Shown here piece after piece: positions 8,079 through 19,021 of a stretch of DNA of 64,000 nt. Below the pieces are notes generated by a model, which worked only from the letters and a program-made list of their open reading frames with translations, made no database searches and was not told the DNA's origin. The stretch is from contig NZ_CP005188.1 of the NCBI RefSeq assembly GCF_001563285.1, forward strand, positions 873,501-937,500, written 5' to 3'. Source of the DNA: Sphingobium sp. MI1205 (GTDB taxonomy: Bacteria > Pseudomonadota > Alphaproteobacteria > Sphingomonadales > Sphingomonadaceae). The position numbers were made by a program, and so were the translations under genes. Numbering within the stretch: the stretch's first letter is position 1; each line of letters opens with the position of its first letter.

Positions 8079-9005
8079 ATGGCAGAACAACCCGAACTGG
8101 AAACCGGCGCGGTGTCGTCGGATGTGCAGTCCAGCACCCCCGGCGCGAAGCTGCGCGTCGCGCGGGAGGCGCAGGGCTTGTCCATACAGGATGTGGCGAC
8201 CCGCACCCGCATCGCCCAACGCCAGCTGGAAGCGATCGAGCGCGACGATTATTCGGCCCTGCCGGGCATCCCCTATGCCGTGGGTTTTGCCCGTGCCTAT
8301 GCCCGCTCCATCGGTCTGGACGAGGTGGCCATAGCCGCCGACGTGCGCAACGCTGTCCATAATTCCGATCTGGGCGCCAACCGCTATGAAGCCTTTGAAC
8401 CTGCAGATCCCGCGCGCGTGCCTTCTCGCGCGCTGGCGTGGACGGCGGCTGCGATCGTCGTCCTGCTGGTTGCGGGGTTCACCATCTGGCGCACGCAGAT
8501 GCTGACGCCCCCCACGGGGCAGCAGATTGCGGCGGAGCAGGCGCGGCCCGCCGCTGTCGCCAGGCCTGCGCCTGGTGTGGCTCCCGCCGCGCCAGTGGCG
8601 CAGACGGTGGTGTTTACGGCGACCGATGATGTCTGGCTGCGTATCTATGACGAAGCGGGCGAGCGCCTGAAGGACGGGCTGATGAAGAAGGGTGAGAGCT
8701 TTACCCTGCCCGCCAGCGCCCGCAACCCGATGATCCTGACCGGCCGTCCGCAGGCGCTGGCTGTGACCGTTGGGGGCAAGCCGGTCGCGCCATTGGGTGC
8801 GCCCGACCGGACGATTTCAGACGTCCCGGTTTCTGCCGCTGCGCTGCTGGCACGCGCTGCTCCCGCTGCTGCTCCCGCCGCCGCGCCGTCACCCGCTCCC
8901 GCCACGAGGCAGGCGCCATCGGTCCAGCCCGTCACTGGAAGCGTCGCGCCCGCCGCCCCGGCGGCAGACCCGGCGCCTGCCGCTCCGCCCGCCGCCCCAG
9001 AGTAA
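8079..9005 (+). CDS. rodZ: RodZ-like HTH membrane protein (DUF4115)
   Basis: 308 residues from the ATG at 8079 (MAEQPELE), preceded by GCGGAGCAGC. Residues ~25-100 form the RodZ-type helix-turn-helix (LRVAREAQGLSIQDVATRT, then LEAIERDDYSALPGI). One membrane span follows near residue 125 (AAAIVVLLVAGFTIW). A DUF4115 beta domain (VFTATDDVWLRIYDEAGE) and an Ala/Pro-rich tail complete it. RodZ links MreB to the elongation machinery for cell shape. Sphingomonad RodZ-like proteins share the layout, but the morphogenetic role here is an inference. Followed at 132 bases by the cpoB homologue. Confidence 0.8.
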   Translation: MAEQPELETGAVSSDVQSSTPGAKLRVAREAQGLSIQDVATRTRIAQRQLEAIERDDYSALPGIPYAVGFARAYARSIGLDEVAIAADVRNAVHNSDLGANRYEAFEPADPARVPSRALAWTAAAIVVLLVAGFTIWRTQMLTPPTGQQIAAEQARPAAVARPAPGVAPAAPVAQTVVFTATDDVWLRIYDEAGERLKDGLMKKGESFTLPASARNPMILTGRPQALAVTVGGKPVAPLGAPDRTISDVPVSAAALLARAAPAAAPAAAPSPAPATRQAPSVQPVTGSVAPAAPAADPAPAAPPAAPE

Positions 9006-9137
9006 AGACACGCCGCCATCGGATGTTGAGCCGCCGCAGGTCACGCTTTACGGCGGCGAATATCGCCTTATGGTTAAGGGGGAGAGATGCGGTCCATGGC
9101 CGCATCGTCCGGGGAAATGTTCAAGTCGGGGAAGATC

Positions 9138-10049
9138 ATGCGTTACGCCTTATTTGCGACAACCGCCTTGCTGCTGGGTGCGCCGGGGCTGGTTGCGTTT
9201 GCACCGGCAGCCGCAGCCCAGAATGTCGCGCTGGATGTGCGCGTGGACCGGCTGGAAAAGGAAATGCGCGCCGTGCAGCGCAAGGTTTTTCCCGCAGGCG
9301 CGCCGTTGCAGGCGGAGATCACGCGTCCGGCGCCCCCAACCGTTGCGCCGGGAACGCCATCATCCTCGCCGGTATCCGACCTGATGGCGCGGGTGGGCGC
9401 GCTGGAGTCGCAGCTTGCGTCCATGACCGGACAGGTTGAGGAAAACAGCTTCAAGATCCGGCAGCTGGAAGACGCGTTCAACAAATATAAGGCCGAGGCG
9501 CAGAGCCGCGCCGAAGTGGTGGCTCCGCCGCCCGTTCGGCCTGGCGTATCGACTGAACCTGCGGCATCGACGCCCCCGAAGCCCACGCCGGGCACCAACG
9601 GCGCGGCCAGCGAGGCGCGCAAGGCGGCGGTTGCCGCGATCGAGCGGCCATCGACGGGCGATGCCGCTGGTGATGCCTATACTTACGGCTTCCGGTTGTG
9701 GGACGCCAAATTCTATCCCGAGGCGCAGGCGCAGCTGAAGGCGACGGTCGATAAATTTGGTTCCGCTCCGGTGGCGAGCCGTGCGGCCAACCTGCTTGGT
9801 CGCGCCTATCTGGACGATGGCAAGCCTGCGCTCGCGTCGGTCGCTTTCTACGAAAATTATCAGAAGCGGCCCAATGGCGACCGCGCCGCCGACAGCCTGG
9901 CATGGCTGGGCGAGGCGTTGATGCAGCTGAAAAAGCCGGCCGATGCGTGCAAGGTTTATGCGGAACTGGAGCAGGTCTATGGCTCCAGCCTGTCGGCTAC
10001 GCAGCGCAGCATGATGGACAAGGGCCGCGTCAAGGCGAAGTGCAGCTAA
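9138..10049 (+). CDS. cpoB: Tol-Pal system periplasmic protein CpoB/YbgF
   Basis: 303 residues from the ATG at 9138. A signal peptide (MRYALFATTALLL, cleavage near AAAQN) leads to an N-terminal coiled coil (VDRLEKEMRAVQRKV, then a second heptad stretch about 85-125), a Pro/Ala linker, and a TPR domain (about 195-300: AYTYGFRLWDAKFYPEAQAQ onward). CpoB trimerises through the coiled coil and coordinates outer-membrane constriction with septal peptidoglycan synthesis. Here it is not next to tolQRAB-pal but sits between rodZ and tilS. Confidence 0.85.
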   Translation: MRYALFATTALLLGAPGLVAFAPAAAAQNVALDVRVDRLEKEMRAVQRKVFPAGAPLQAEITRPAPPTVAPGTPSSSPVSDLMARVGALESQLASMTGQVEENSFKIRQLEDAFNKYKAEAQSRAEVVAPPPVRPGVSTEPAASTPPKPTPGTNGAASEARKAAVAAIERPSTGDAAGDAYTYGFRLWDAKFYPEAQAQLKATVDKFGSAPVASRAANLLGRAYLDDGKPALASVAFYENYQKRPNGDRAADSLAWLGEALMQLKKPADACKVYAELEQVYGSSLSATQRSMMDKGRVKAKCS

Positions 10050-10055
10050 AGCAGC

Positions 10056-11006
10056 ATGGCCGCGCCGCCATCGGTTGAGCCGGGTCTCGGCGCGCTGCTG
10101 GAGCAGGCCGTCCGGGCATTGGCGGGCGAGCATGGCAAGTTGCGTTTTGGCGTCGCGGTATCCGGCGGGCCTGACAGCATGGCGCTGCTGGATCTGGCCG
10201 CCCATGTTTTTCCGGGCCGCGTCGAAGCGGCGACGGTGGATCACGGGCTGAGGCCAGAGGCCGCCGACGAAGCGGCGATGGTTGCGCAATGGTGCCGCGA
10301 TCACGGCATCCCGCATGAGATACTCTATCCGGCCAGCGCCATGACCGGCAATGTCCAGCGATGGGCGCGGTTGCAGCGTTACGCGGCGCTGGAGGCCTGG
10401 CGGACAAGGCGAGGCACCGATTGGCTGTTCACGGCCCACCATGCCGACGACCAGCTGGAAACGGTGCTGATGCGCCTGAATCGTGGCGCAGGCGTCAACG
10501 GCCTGGCGGGAATCCGCGCGCGGCAGGGGCATATATTGCGCCCGCTGCTTGGCGCACGGCGGGCGCAACTGCTGGACTATGCGCAGTCGCGGGGGATCCC
10601 GTTCGTCAACGATCCTTCCAATACCGATCCGCGCTTCGACCGGGCGATGATTCGCCAGCACCTCGCCAGGGCGGATTGGATCGATCCGCAGGCGAGCGTG
10701 CGGAGCGCCGCCGCGCTCGCCGAGTGCGAGGAGGCGCTGAACTGGACCGTAGATGGGCTGGAAGCACTGCATGTTCGCGCGGAAGGCGCTGATTGGGTGT
10801 TGGACCGCACGGATTTGCCGCGCGAATTGTTGCGGCGGCTGCTGTTGAGAATGCTGGCCAGGTTCGACCCGGATGCTTCGCCCCGCGGAGACACGCTGGA
10901 TCGTGCGATTGGTTTGGCGGTGCAGGGGAAAAAGGCCAGCGTTGGGTCCGCGCTGTTGGAAGGCGGCGATGAATGGATGGTGAGTCTCGCGCCGCCCCGG
11001 CGCTGA
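10056..11006 (+). CDS. tilS: tRNA(Ile)-lysidine synthetase TilS
   Basis: 316 residues. The N-terminal PP-loop ATPase motif SGGPDS (36-41) and the later TAHHADDQLETVLMRLNRG segment identify TilS. The enzyme ligates lysine to C34 of tRNA-Ile(CAU), changing codon reading from AUG to AUA and charging from Met to Ile. It is shorter than the E. coli enzyme and seems to lack the extra C-terminal domains, as in many alphaproteobacteria. It starts 6 bases after the cpoB stop and is probably cotranscribed. Essential in bacteria studied. Confidence 0.93.
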   Translation: MAAPPSVEPGLGALLEQAVRALAGEHGKLRFGVAVSGGPDSMALLDLAAHVFPGRVEAATVDHGLRPEAADEAAMVAQWCRDHGIPHEILYPASAMTGNVQRWARLQRYAALEAWRTRRGTDWLFTAHHADDQLETVLMRLNRGAGVNGLAGIRARQGHILRPLLGARRAQLLDYAQSRGIPFVNDPSNTDPRFDRAMIRQHLARADWIDPQASVRSAAALAECEEALNWTVDGLEALHVRAEGADWVLDRTDLPRELLRRLLLRMLARFDPDASPRGDTLDRAIGLAVQGKKASVGSALLEGGDEWMVSLAPPRR

Positions 11007-11172
11007 GGCGGGTCATCGCTGTCTGTCGAACGAGCTTTTCAAGGTCGTTACGGAAAAGTTCCACGGACCGGCGCGCAGCAGTCTCGCTCCGTCGAAATGT
11101 TGCAGCGCAATGACCTTTCCTTAATAGCGTGCATGCTTATTGAGCCTGCCCTCCAAGCATGGAAAGTGAGTT

Positions 11173-11364
11173 ATGTTCGAATTCGCGGCACTGACCTATG
11201 GCGTGCTGGCCAGCGTGGTCCTTTCGGCAGCGCAACGTAACCGGAAATTGGCCCAGCCGCATCCGCCGATGCTGCTTTATGCTGGATATCTGCTATGCGG
11301 TGTGTCGGCCGGTGTTGCGGTGATCCTGGCTTATATCGCCCTGTCGCAGTTCGTCGGCGGATGA
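11173..11364 (+). CDS. small two-span membrane protein, unknown function
   Basis: 63 residues with two likely membrane helices (ALTYGVLASVVLSAA and LLYAGYLLCGVSAGVAVILAYIAL) separated by a short basic loop (QRNRKLAQP). GGAAAGTGAG precedes the ATG. No family recognised. It lies between tilS and ftsH in the same direction, so it might relate to FtsH, but nothing beyond position supports that. Confidence 0.55.
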   Translation: MFEFAALTYGVLASVVLSAAQRNRKLAQPHPPMLLYAGYLLCGVSAGVAVILAYIALSQFVGG

Positions 11365-11390
11365 TCCCCGCGAGGGTTTGATCGCCCAGC

Positions 11391-11418
11391 TTGCGATTTC
11401 GCCGGAGCATCCTATCTT
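11391..11418 (+). promoter_or_regulatory. candidate sigma-70 type promoter for ftsH
   Basis: TTGCGA (11391-11396), a 16-base spacer and TATCTT (11413-11418) lie just upstream of the ftsH start codons. The -10 matches 4 of 6 consensus bases. A promoter here would let ftsH be read independently of the genes upstream. Not tested against alternatives by any scoring. Confidence 0.4.
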
Positions 11419-11436
11419 GCCAGGTGAAAGAGAGTG

Positions 11437-13389
11437 ATGATGAACGACGAGAAGGACCCGCAGGGTAACCCCTGGATCAAAAGTGCGATGATTTGGGCGG
11501 GCGTGATTGTCGCGCTGCTTCTCTTCGTCTCCATGTTCGACAGCCGCACCGCTTCGCAGGCGGGCAGCGGCATTGCCTATTCCGAATTCCGGTCGAAGGT
11601 GCAGGAAGGGCAGGTCAAGGACGTCGCCATCGCTCCAGACAAGATCACCGGCACGCTGTCGAGCGGGCAACGGTTCAACACGGTGCCCGTCAATGATCCG
11701 GGCCTGACCGGCCTGCTGGACGATTACAACGTCAAATATTCCGGCCAGACCGAGGAGCAGCCCAGCTTCTGGATGATCCTGATCTACCAGTCGCTCCCAT
11801 TCCTGCTAATCCTGGGCATCGCGTTCTTTGTGTTGCGCCAGATGCAGAAGGGCGGCGGCGCGGGCGGTGCGATGGGCTTTGGCAAGTCCAAGGCCAAGCT
11901 GCTGACTGAAAAGCATGGCAAGGTGACATTCGATGACGTCGCCGGGATCGATGAAGCGCGCGAGGAATTGCAGGAAATCGTCGAGTTCCTGAAAGACCCG
12001 ACCAAGTTCGCGCGGCTGGGCGGCAAGATTCCCAAGGGCGCTTTGCTGGTCGGTTCGCCCGGCACCGGCAAGACGCTGCTGGCTCGTGCGATCGCGGGTG
12101 AAGCGGGCGTGCCCTTCTTCACCATTTCGGGTTCGGACTTCGTTGAAATGTTCGTCGGCGTCGGTGCAAGCCGCGTCCGTGACATGTTTGAGCAGGCCAA
12201 GAAGAATGCGCCCTGCATCGTCTTTATCGACGAAATCGACGCTGTCGGCCGTCATCGTGGCGCGGGCCTGGGCAACGGCAATGACGAGCGCGAGCAGACG
12301 CTGAACCAGCTGCTGGTCGAGATGGACGGCTTTGAAGCGAATGAGGGCATCATCATCGTCGCGGCGACCAATCGCCCCGACGTGCTGGACCCCGCTTTGC
12401 TGCGTCCCGGCCGTTTCGACCGTCAGGTCGTGGTACCGCGCCCGGATATCGAAGGTCGCGAGAAGATCCTGGCCGTCCATATGAAGAAGGTGCCGCTGGC
12501 GCCGGATGTCAACCCGCGCACCATCGCGCGTGGCACGCCCGGCTTCTCGGGCGCTGACCTTGCCAACCTAGTCAACGAAGCGGCCCTGATGGCGGCTCGT
12601 CGTGGCAAGCGTCTGGTCGCCATGGACGAGTTTGAAGCGGCCAAGGACAAGGTGATGATGGGCAGCGAGCGCCGCTCGATGGTCATGACCGACGACGAGA
12701 AGAAGATGACCGCCTACCATGAGGCGGGCCATGCCATCGTCGCGGTCCATGAACCGGCGTCCGACCCGATCCACAAGGCGACGATCATCCCGCGCGGCCG
12801 TGCGCTGGGCATGGTCATGCGCCTGCCGGAACGCGATAGCTACAGCTATCACCGCGATAAGATGCACGCGAACATGGCCGTCGCCATGGGCGGACGCGTG
12901 GCCGAGGAGATTATCTTTGGCTATGACAAGGTGTCATCCGGCGCGTCGGGAGACATCCAGTACGCCACCAAGCTGGCCCGTGACATGGTCACGCAATGGG
13001 GCATGTCGGACAAGCTGGGTCCGCTGCAATATGAAGAACAGCAGGGCGAAACCTTCCTCGGCTATTCGCAGAGCCAGCGCGTCCATATGTCGGACGAGAC
13101 GGCGAAGTTGATCGACAAGGAAATTCGTGGACTGGTGGAGCAGGGCTATGCTCGCGCGCAGGAAGTGCTGAAGGGTCATGAGGACCAGCTGCACCTGCTC
13201 GCAAACGCCATGCTGGAATATGAAACGCTGTCCGGCGAGGAGATCAAGACGCTGCTGGAGAAGGGCGAAATCACGCGCGAGGACGGCACGACGATCAAGC
13301 CATCCGTCATCCCGACGGCGGGTTCTTCGATCCCCAAGACGCGCAAGCGCAAGGGGCCGTTTGGAGACCCCACGCCTGCCGGGGCGTAA
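11437..13389 (+). CDS. ftsH: ATP-dependent zinc metalloprotease FtsH
   Basis: About 650 residues; GTG 11434, ATG 11437 and ATG 11440 are adjacent possible starts behind GAAAGAGAG. There are two membrane spans (about 14-34 and 105-130), then an AAA ATPase with Walker A GSPGTGKT (about 206-213), Walker [13 protein letters not shown] and the second-region-of-homology arginines ([17 protein letters not shown]). The zinc site HEAGH is near residue 430. FtsH degrades misfolded membrane proteins and short-lived regulators. The Walker A has Ser where most FtsH have Pro. A strong terminator follows. Confidence 0.96.
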   Translation: MMNDEKDPQGNPWIKSAMIWAGVIVALLLFVSMFDSRTASQAGSGIAYSEFRSKVQEGQVKDVAIAPDKITGTLSSGQRFNTVPVNDPGLTGLLDDYNVKYSGQTEEQPSFWMILIYQSLPFLLILGIAFFVLRQMQKGGGAGGAMGFGKSKAKLLTEKHGKVTFDDVAGIDEAREELQEIVEFLKDPTKFARLGGKIPKGALLVGSPGTGKTLLARAIAGEAGVPFFTISGSDFVEMFVGVGASRVRDMFEQAKKNAPCIVFIDEIDAVGRHRGAGLGNGNDEREQTLNQLLVEMDGFEANEGIIIVAATNRPDVLDPALLRPGRFDRQVVVPRPDIEGREKILAVHMKKVPLAPDVNPRTIARGTPGFSGADLANLVNEAALMAARRGKRLVAMDEFEAAKDKVMMGSERRSMVMTDDEKKMTAYHEAGHAIVAVHEPASDPIHKATIIPRGRALGMVMRLPERDSYSYHRDKMHANMAVAMGGRVAEEIIFGYDKVSSGASGDIQYATKLARDMVTQWGMSDKLGPLQYEEQQGETFLGYSQSQRVHMSDETAKLIDKEIRGLVEQGYARAQEVLKGHEDQLHLLANAMLEYETLSGEEIKTLLEKGEITREDGTTIKPSVIPTAGSSIPKTRKRKGPFGDPTPAGA

Positions 13390-13411
13390 CGGTGCGACGA
13401 TGACTTAGGGA

Positions 13412-13441
13412 GGGGCGCGGCCAATGGCCGTGCCCCTTTTT
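13412..13441 (+). terminator. intrinsic terminator after ftsH
   Basis: GGGGCGCGGCC (13412-13422), loop AAT, and GGCCGTGCCCC (13426-13436) pair over 11 positions with one G-U wobble, followed directly by TTTTT. It stands 23 bases after the ftsH stop. Confidence 0.85.
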
Positions 13442-15152
<1,711 letters not shown>

Positions 15153-15164
15153 GAGCCTCGTCGC

Positions 15165-16340
15165 ATGACGCCTGCGGCGCGGGTGCAGGCCGCGATAGAA
15201 TTGCTCGACGCCATCATCGCTTCGGCGCGTGATGGCGGTCCCGCCGCAGACACGCTGATCGCCCGCTATTTCAAGGAACGGCGCTATGCCGGATCGCGCG
15301 ATCGCCGGGCGGTCCGCGATCATGTCTATGACGCCGTGCGCCGGGCGGCGGAACGGCCGGAAAGCGGCCGCGCGGCGATGGTCGGCCTTGCGCGTGAACG
15401 GGCGGAGATCGCTGCGCTGTTCGACGGGTCGCCGCACGCGCCTGAGCCAATTGCGCCTGATGAACGGGGGGCCGTTTCAGGCGCTGTGCCCGGTTGGCTG
15501 GCGCCGCTGCTGGCGGAGCCGGTCGAGCAGGATGGACTGCTGGGCAGGGCGCCGGTCGATTTGCGCGTGAACCGGTTGAAGGCGACGCCGGAGCAGGGCG
15601 CGACATTCTTTCCCGAGGCGGTCGCGATCGACGGTTTGCCGGATGCTCTACGCTTGCCGGAAGGTTGGCCGGTCGAGCAGAGTGATGCGTGGAAGCAGGG
15701 GCTGGTCGAGGTGCAGGATGCCGGGAGTCAGCTGATCTCGGCGGCCTGCGCGGCTCAGGCGGGCATGACCGTGATCGACCTGTGCGCGGGGGCGGGGGGC
15801 AAGACGCTGGCGCTGGCCGCGGCGATGGCGGGCAGCGGACGCCTGATCGCGGCCGATACGATCCGGTCCCGGCTGTCTCGCCTCGCGCCGCGCGCCGAGC
15901 GGGCGGGGGCGACTTTTATCGAGACGCTGTTGCTGGACCAGGGGCATGAGGCGCGCGCGCTGGACAGCCTGAAAGGGCGGGCGGATGTGGTGCTGGTCGA
16001 TGCGCCCTGTTCGGGCACCGGCACCTGGCGGCGCAACCCGGAGGCGCGCTGGCGCATGACGCCCGCCCGGCTCGATCGGCTGGTGCAGGAACAGGCACGT
16101 ATCCTCGATTTCGCCGCGCCCCTGCTAGCGCCGGGCGGCGCGCTGGTTTACGCTACCTGTGCGCTGACGGATCGGGAGGGAGCAGGGCAGGTGCGGGGGT
16201 TCCTGAAACGTCATGACGGATGGACGGCGGAGCCGCTGGGCATCGGACAAGGTCGCGACCATGACGATGGCCGCCTGCTGACACCCGACCATGATGCGAC
16301 GGACGGTTTCTATTTCGCCCGGCTTGCGCGCACGGCATGA
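15165..16340 (+). CDS. rsmB: RsmB/NOP2-family RNA (cytosine-5) methyltransferase
   Basis: 391 residues. The N-terminal ~130 residues are a NusB-like helical domain, and the rest is a Rossmann methyltransferase. The SAM site is VIDLCAGAGGKTLALA. DAPCSGTGTWRRNPEARW holds one catalytic Cys and YATCALTDREG the other. Proteins of this layout methylate cytosine in rRNA; RsmB targets C967 of 16S rRNA. Assignment within the NOL1/NOP2/Sun family is by layout, so another cytosine target is possible. It starts 12 bases after guaB. Confidence 0.85.
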   Translation: MTPAARVQAAIELLDAIIASARDGGPAADTLIARYFKERRYAGSRDRRAVRDHVYDAVRRAAERPESGRAAMVGLARERAEIAALFDGSPHAPEPIAPDERGAVSGAVPGWLAPLLAEPVEQDGLLGRAPVDLRVNRLKATPEQGATFFPEAVAIDGLPDALRLPEGWPVEQSDAWKQGLVEVQDAGSQLISAACAAQAGMTVIDLCAGAGGKTLALAAAMAGSGRLIAADTIRSRLSRLAPRAERAGATFIETLLLDQGHEARALDSLKGRADVVLVDAPCSGTGTWRRNPEARWRMTPARLDRLVQEQARILDFAAPLLAPGGALVYATCALTDREGAGQVRGFLKRHDGWTAEPLGIGQGRDHDDGRLLTPDHDATDGFYFARLARTA

Positions 16341-16417
16341 AAGAGGCGATGGACAAGCCCCGCCAAAATGACGACAGTTGGAAAGAATCAACGCCTGAAA
16401 CATGGCTGGAGTTTTGC

Positions 16418-16936
16418 ATGCGTTTTACCCCTGCTTCGATCGCCCTGGCCGCAGTGCTGACCACCGTGTCGAGCGTCGGCATGACCCAGCGACCGGACAC
16501 GCAGATTTCGCCGCTGTCGGTCGAATGGCAGCAGGCTGGCGCGGTTGCACGCAAGGCGGGCAATTGGAGCGCGGCCAACGACGCGCTGGAAACGGCGCTG
16601 GTGATCGATCCCCGCAATCGTTCCGCTTATGTCGAACTGGCAGAGGTGGCGCGCGCGCAGGGGCTTCAGGGCAAGGCGATCCGCTTTTATCGCGAGGCGC
16701 TGCTGCTCGACCCGTCTGATGTGAATGCGCTGGTCGGTCAGGGCGAAGCGATGGTCGAAAAGGGCGCCATCGCAAAGGCCAAGGAAAATCTTTTTCAGGC
16801 CCGCAACGCCTGCAAGTCCGATTGTGCGGCAGTTGGCAAGCTGGCGGCGGCGATCGAGAAGGGGCCGCCCGCGACGGTATTGAGCGCCAAGGAAGGCGTG
16901 GCGGTGCCGAAGGCTCCGGCGACCGAAACGCCCTGA
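16418..16936 (+). CDS. secreted TPR protein, unknown function
   Basis: 172 residues from the ATG at 16418; the longer frame from 16337 places an unlikely hydrophilic leader before the signal peptide MRFTPASIALAAVLTTV. The mature part has two to three TPR units (AVARKAGNWSAANDALETAL, AYVELAEVARAQGLQGKAIR, then a third). It is small and periplasmic by prediction. TPR modules bind partner proteins, so a scaffold role is likely. Its neighbours (rsmB upstream, rsmA converging) give no functional hint. Confidence 0.7.
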   Translation: MRFTPASIALAAVLTTVSSVGMTQRPDTQISPLSVEWQQAGAVARKAGNWSAANDALETALVIDPRNRSAYVELAEVARAQGLQGKAIRFYREALLLDPSDVNALVGQGEAMVEKGAIAKAKENLFQARNACKSDCAAVGKLAAAIEKGPPATVLSAKEGVAVPKAPATETP

Positions 16937-17151
16937 GGCGGGATTTCAGGACCGCGCAGAGGGGCACAAAGTCTGCCGCTTGTATGTCTTGGCAGGGGAT
17001 TTTTTCACGCGGAGACGCGGAGATGGCATCGGGACATCGCCGTTGAGCCGTCAGGCAGTTTGGCGGTTGAATTTCAGGTTCGGCCTGGCTTCCTGCGTCT
17101 TTCGCATAGCCGGTTAGCAAGCCGCCTTGCGCGTCTGCTGGCCCAGCCCGA

Positions 17152-17994
17152 TCAAGAGCGTCCCAGGACTCGCGCCACTTCCACAAATTCTTCGACGCTG
17201 ACGGTTTCCGCGCGTCGTTGAGGGTCGATGCCGACAATGTCCAAGGCATCCAGTGCGCCGGGAAGCCCCTTCAGGCTCTGACGCAGCATCTTGCGGCGTT
17301 GGCCGAAGGCTGCCGCCGTCAACCGCTCGAGCAGCTTGAGCTGCACATCTGCGGGGGCGGGTTTTGGCGTTATGTGCACCACGGCGGACATCACCTTGGG
17401 CGGCGGCGTGAAGGCGCTGCGGTGGACCTTCATGGCGATACGCGCGTCGCTGCGCCATTGGGACAGGACGGCGAGGCGGCCATAATGGTCGCCGCCGGGC
17501 TTTGCGACGATGCGTTCGGCCACTTCCATCTGGAACATGAGGGTGAGCGAGGACCACCAGGGCAGCGGATTCCATTCGGTCGAAAGCCAGCCGATCAGCA
17601 GGGCGGTGCCGACATTATAAGGCAGGTTGGCGATGATATGGGCGTTTTCGCCAGCTTCGGCATGCGCATCGACCTGCATGGCGTCGCCGGAAATGACGCG
17701 CAACTGATGCGGAAATGCTTCCGACAGTTCTGCCAAAGCAGGAAGGCAGCGATGATCCCGCTCGACCGCGACAAGTCGCGCGCCCGCCCGCAGGATCGCG
17801 CGGGTGAGGCCGCCGGGGCCAGGCCCGACCTCAAAAGCGGGCTGGTCCTTGAGGGTGCCGGGAATCGCGGCGATGCGGTCGAGCAATTGCTCGTCGAGCA
17901 GGAAATTCTGCCCCAGCGCTTTGCTCGCCTGCAAGCCGTGTGCCGCGATGACTTCCCGCAGCGGTGGCAGCACTGGCCGTGCCTCAGGCGCCAT
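17152..17994 (-). CDS. rsmA: 16S rRNA N6,N6-dimethyladenosine transferase RsmA/KsgA
   Basis: 280 residues. [14 protein letters not shown] at about residue 26 is the KsgA N-terminal signature. [16 protein letters not shown] binds SAM, and [11 protein letters not shown] is the NLPY motif that positions the target adenine. It dimethylates two adjacent adenines in helix 45 of 16S rRNA, a late step in 30S maturation. Loss gives kasugamycin resistance in other bacteria. Its start overlaps the end of pdxA by 11 bases, an arrangement widely conserved in proteobacteria. Confidence 0.95.
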   Translation of the reverse strand: MAPEARPVLPPLREVIAAHGLQASKALGQNFLLDEQLLDRIAAIPGTLKDQPAFEVGPGPGGLTRAILRAGARLVAVERDHRCLPALAELSEAFPHQLRVISGDAMQVDAHAEAGENAHIIANLPYNVGTALLIGWLSTEWNPLPWWSSLTLMFQMEVAERIVAKPGGDHYGRLAVLSQWRSDARIAMKVHRSAFTPPPKVMSAVVHITPKPAPADVQLKLLERLTAAAFGQRRKMLRQSLKGLPGALDALDIVGIDPQRRAETVSVEEFVEVARVLGRS

Positions 17995-19021
17995 GCGCCA
18001 TCCGTGACCGGGCGGCTTCGGCAGCCATTTTGAGTGCGGCCATCATCGCGCCGGGATTGGCGCTGTCGGTGCCTGCTATTCCGAAGGCGGTGCCATGGTC
18101 GGGTGAGGTGCGGACGATCGGCAGGCCAAGCGTGATATTCACCCCTTCGTCGAAATGCAGCGTCTTTAGCGGGATGAGCGCCTGATCATGATACATGCAC
18201 AGCACCGCATCATAGGTTTCACGGGCGCGCGCATGAAACAGGCCATCAGCGGATAGTGGGCCGACAATGTCCATGCCATCTTCGCGCAGCGACTTGATTG
18301 CCGGGCCGATGATGTCGATTTCCTCGCGGCCGAGCGCCCCGCCTTCACCGGCATGCGGATTAAGTCCGGCGACGACGATCCGCGGCCTGGCGACACCGAA
18401 ATTGCGTTGCAGCCCCTTGACCGTGGTGATCGCCCGCGCCCGGATCAGGTCGATGGTCAGAGCCGAGGACACATCCGCAAGCGGAATGTGGATGGTGACC
18501 GGCACGACCTTGAGCGTGGGGCCGGCGAGCATCATCACGGCATTGTGCGCCGCTACGCCGCATCGCTCCGCCACGAATTCCGTTTGACCGGGATGGGTGA
18601 AGCCGACGCCGTAAAGCTGTTCCTTGCCGACCGGGGCCGTTACGATCCCGGCCGCCGATCCGGTCCGGGCGACGCCGACCGCCGCTTCCAGCGCCTGAAA
18701 TGCGGTGCGCGCGCCATCGAGGCTGGGGGCGCCCGGAATGATTTCTCCGGCCTCGGCAACCTGCAGGCAGGGGAGGGCGCTATCGAACACCGCTCCTGCT
18801 TCCTCGGGTGTTGTGATGAGGGTGACCGGGCCTTGCCAGACGCGGCGCAGCGAAGCCGCGTCCCCGACCGCGAAGAAAGCGGGCAGGCCGCGCGCCTCCC
18901 GCATCGCCCAGCTCTTCGCGACGATTTCCGGGCCTATCCCCGCCGGATCGCCGAGCGAAACCGCGAAGGGCGGCAGCTCCGGGCGAGCCGAGCCGGGATC
19001 AGTTATAGTCGATGACGGCAT
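17984..19021 (-). CDS. pdxA: 4-hydroxythreonine-4-phosphate dehydrogenase PdxA
   Basis: 345 residues from the ATG at 19021 (MPSSTITD). The longer open frame runs antisense-free through the surA coding region and adds no conserved sequence. [12 protein letters not shown] is the family signature. Metal-binding histidines occur in TGHPGQ-like (FTHPGQTEF), [12 protein letters not shown] and [11 protein letters not shown]. It oxidises 4-phosphohydroxy-L-threonine in the DXP-dependent route to pyridoxal phosphate. The start lies inside the end of surA, so translation of the two is probably coupled. Confidence 0.95.
   Translation of the reverse strand: MPSSTITDPGSARPELPPFAVSLGDPAGIGPEIVAKSWAMREARGLPAFFAVGDAASLRRVWQGPVTLITTPEEAGAVFDSALPCLQVAEAGEIIPGAPSLDGARTAFQALEAAVGVARTGSAAGIVTAPVGKEQLYGVGFTHPGQTEFVAERCGVAAHNAVMMLAGPTLKVVPVTIHIPLADVSSALTIDLIRARAITTVKGLQRNFGVARPRIVVAGLNPHAGEGGALGREEIDIIGPAIKSLREDGMDIVGPLSADGLFHARARETYDAVLCMYHDQALIPLKTLHFDEGVNITLGLPIVRTSPDHGTAFGIAGTDSANPGAMMAALKMAAEAARSRMAHGA

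Noticed and set aside
17007..17022. Tandem acgcggag-acgcggag in the gap between the TPR gene and rsmA
   Set aside because: Only two 8-base units; possibly an intergenic repeat family member, but no second copy was seen in this window.
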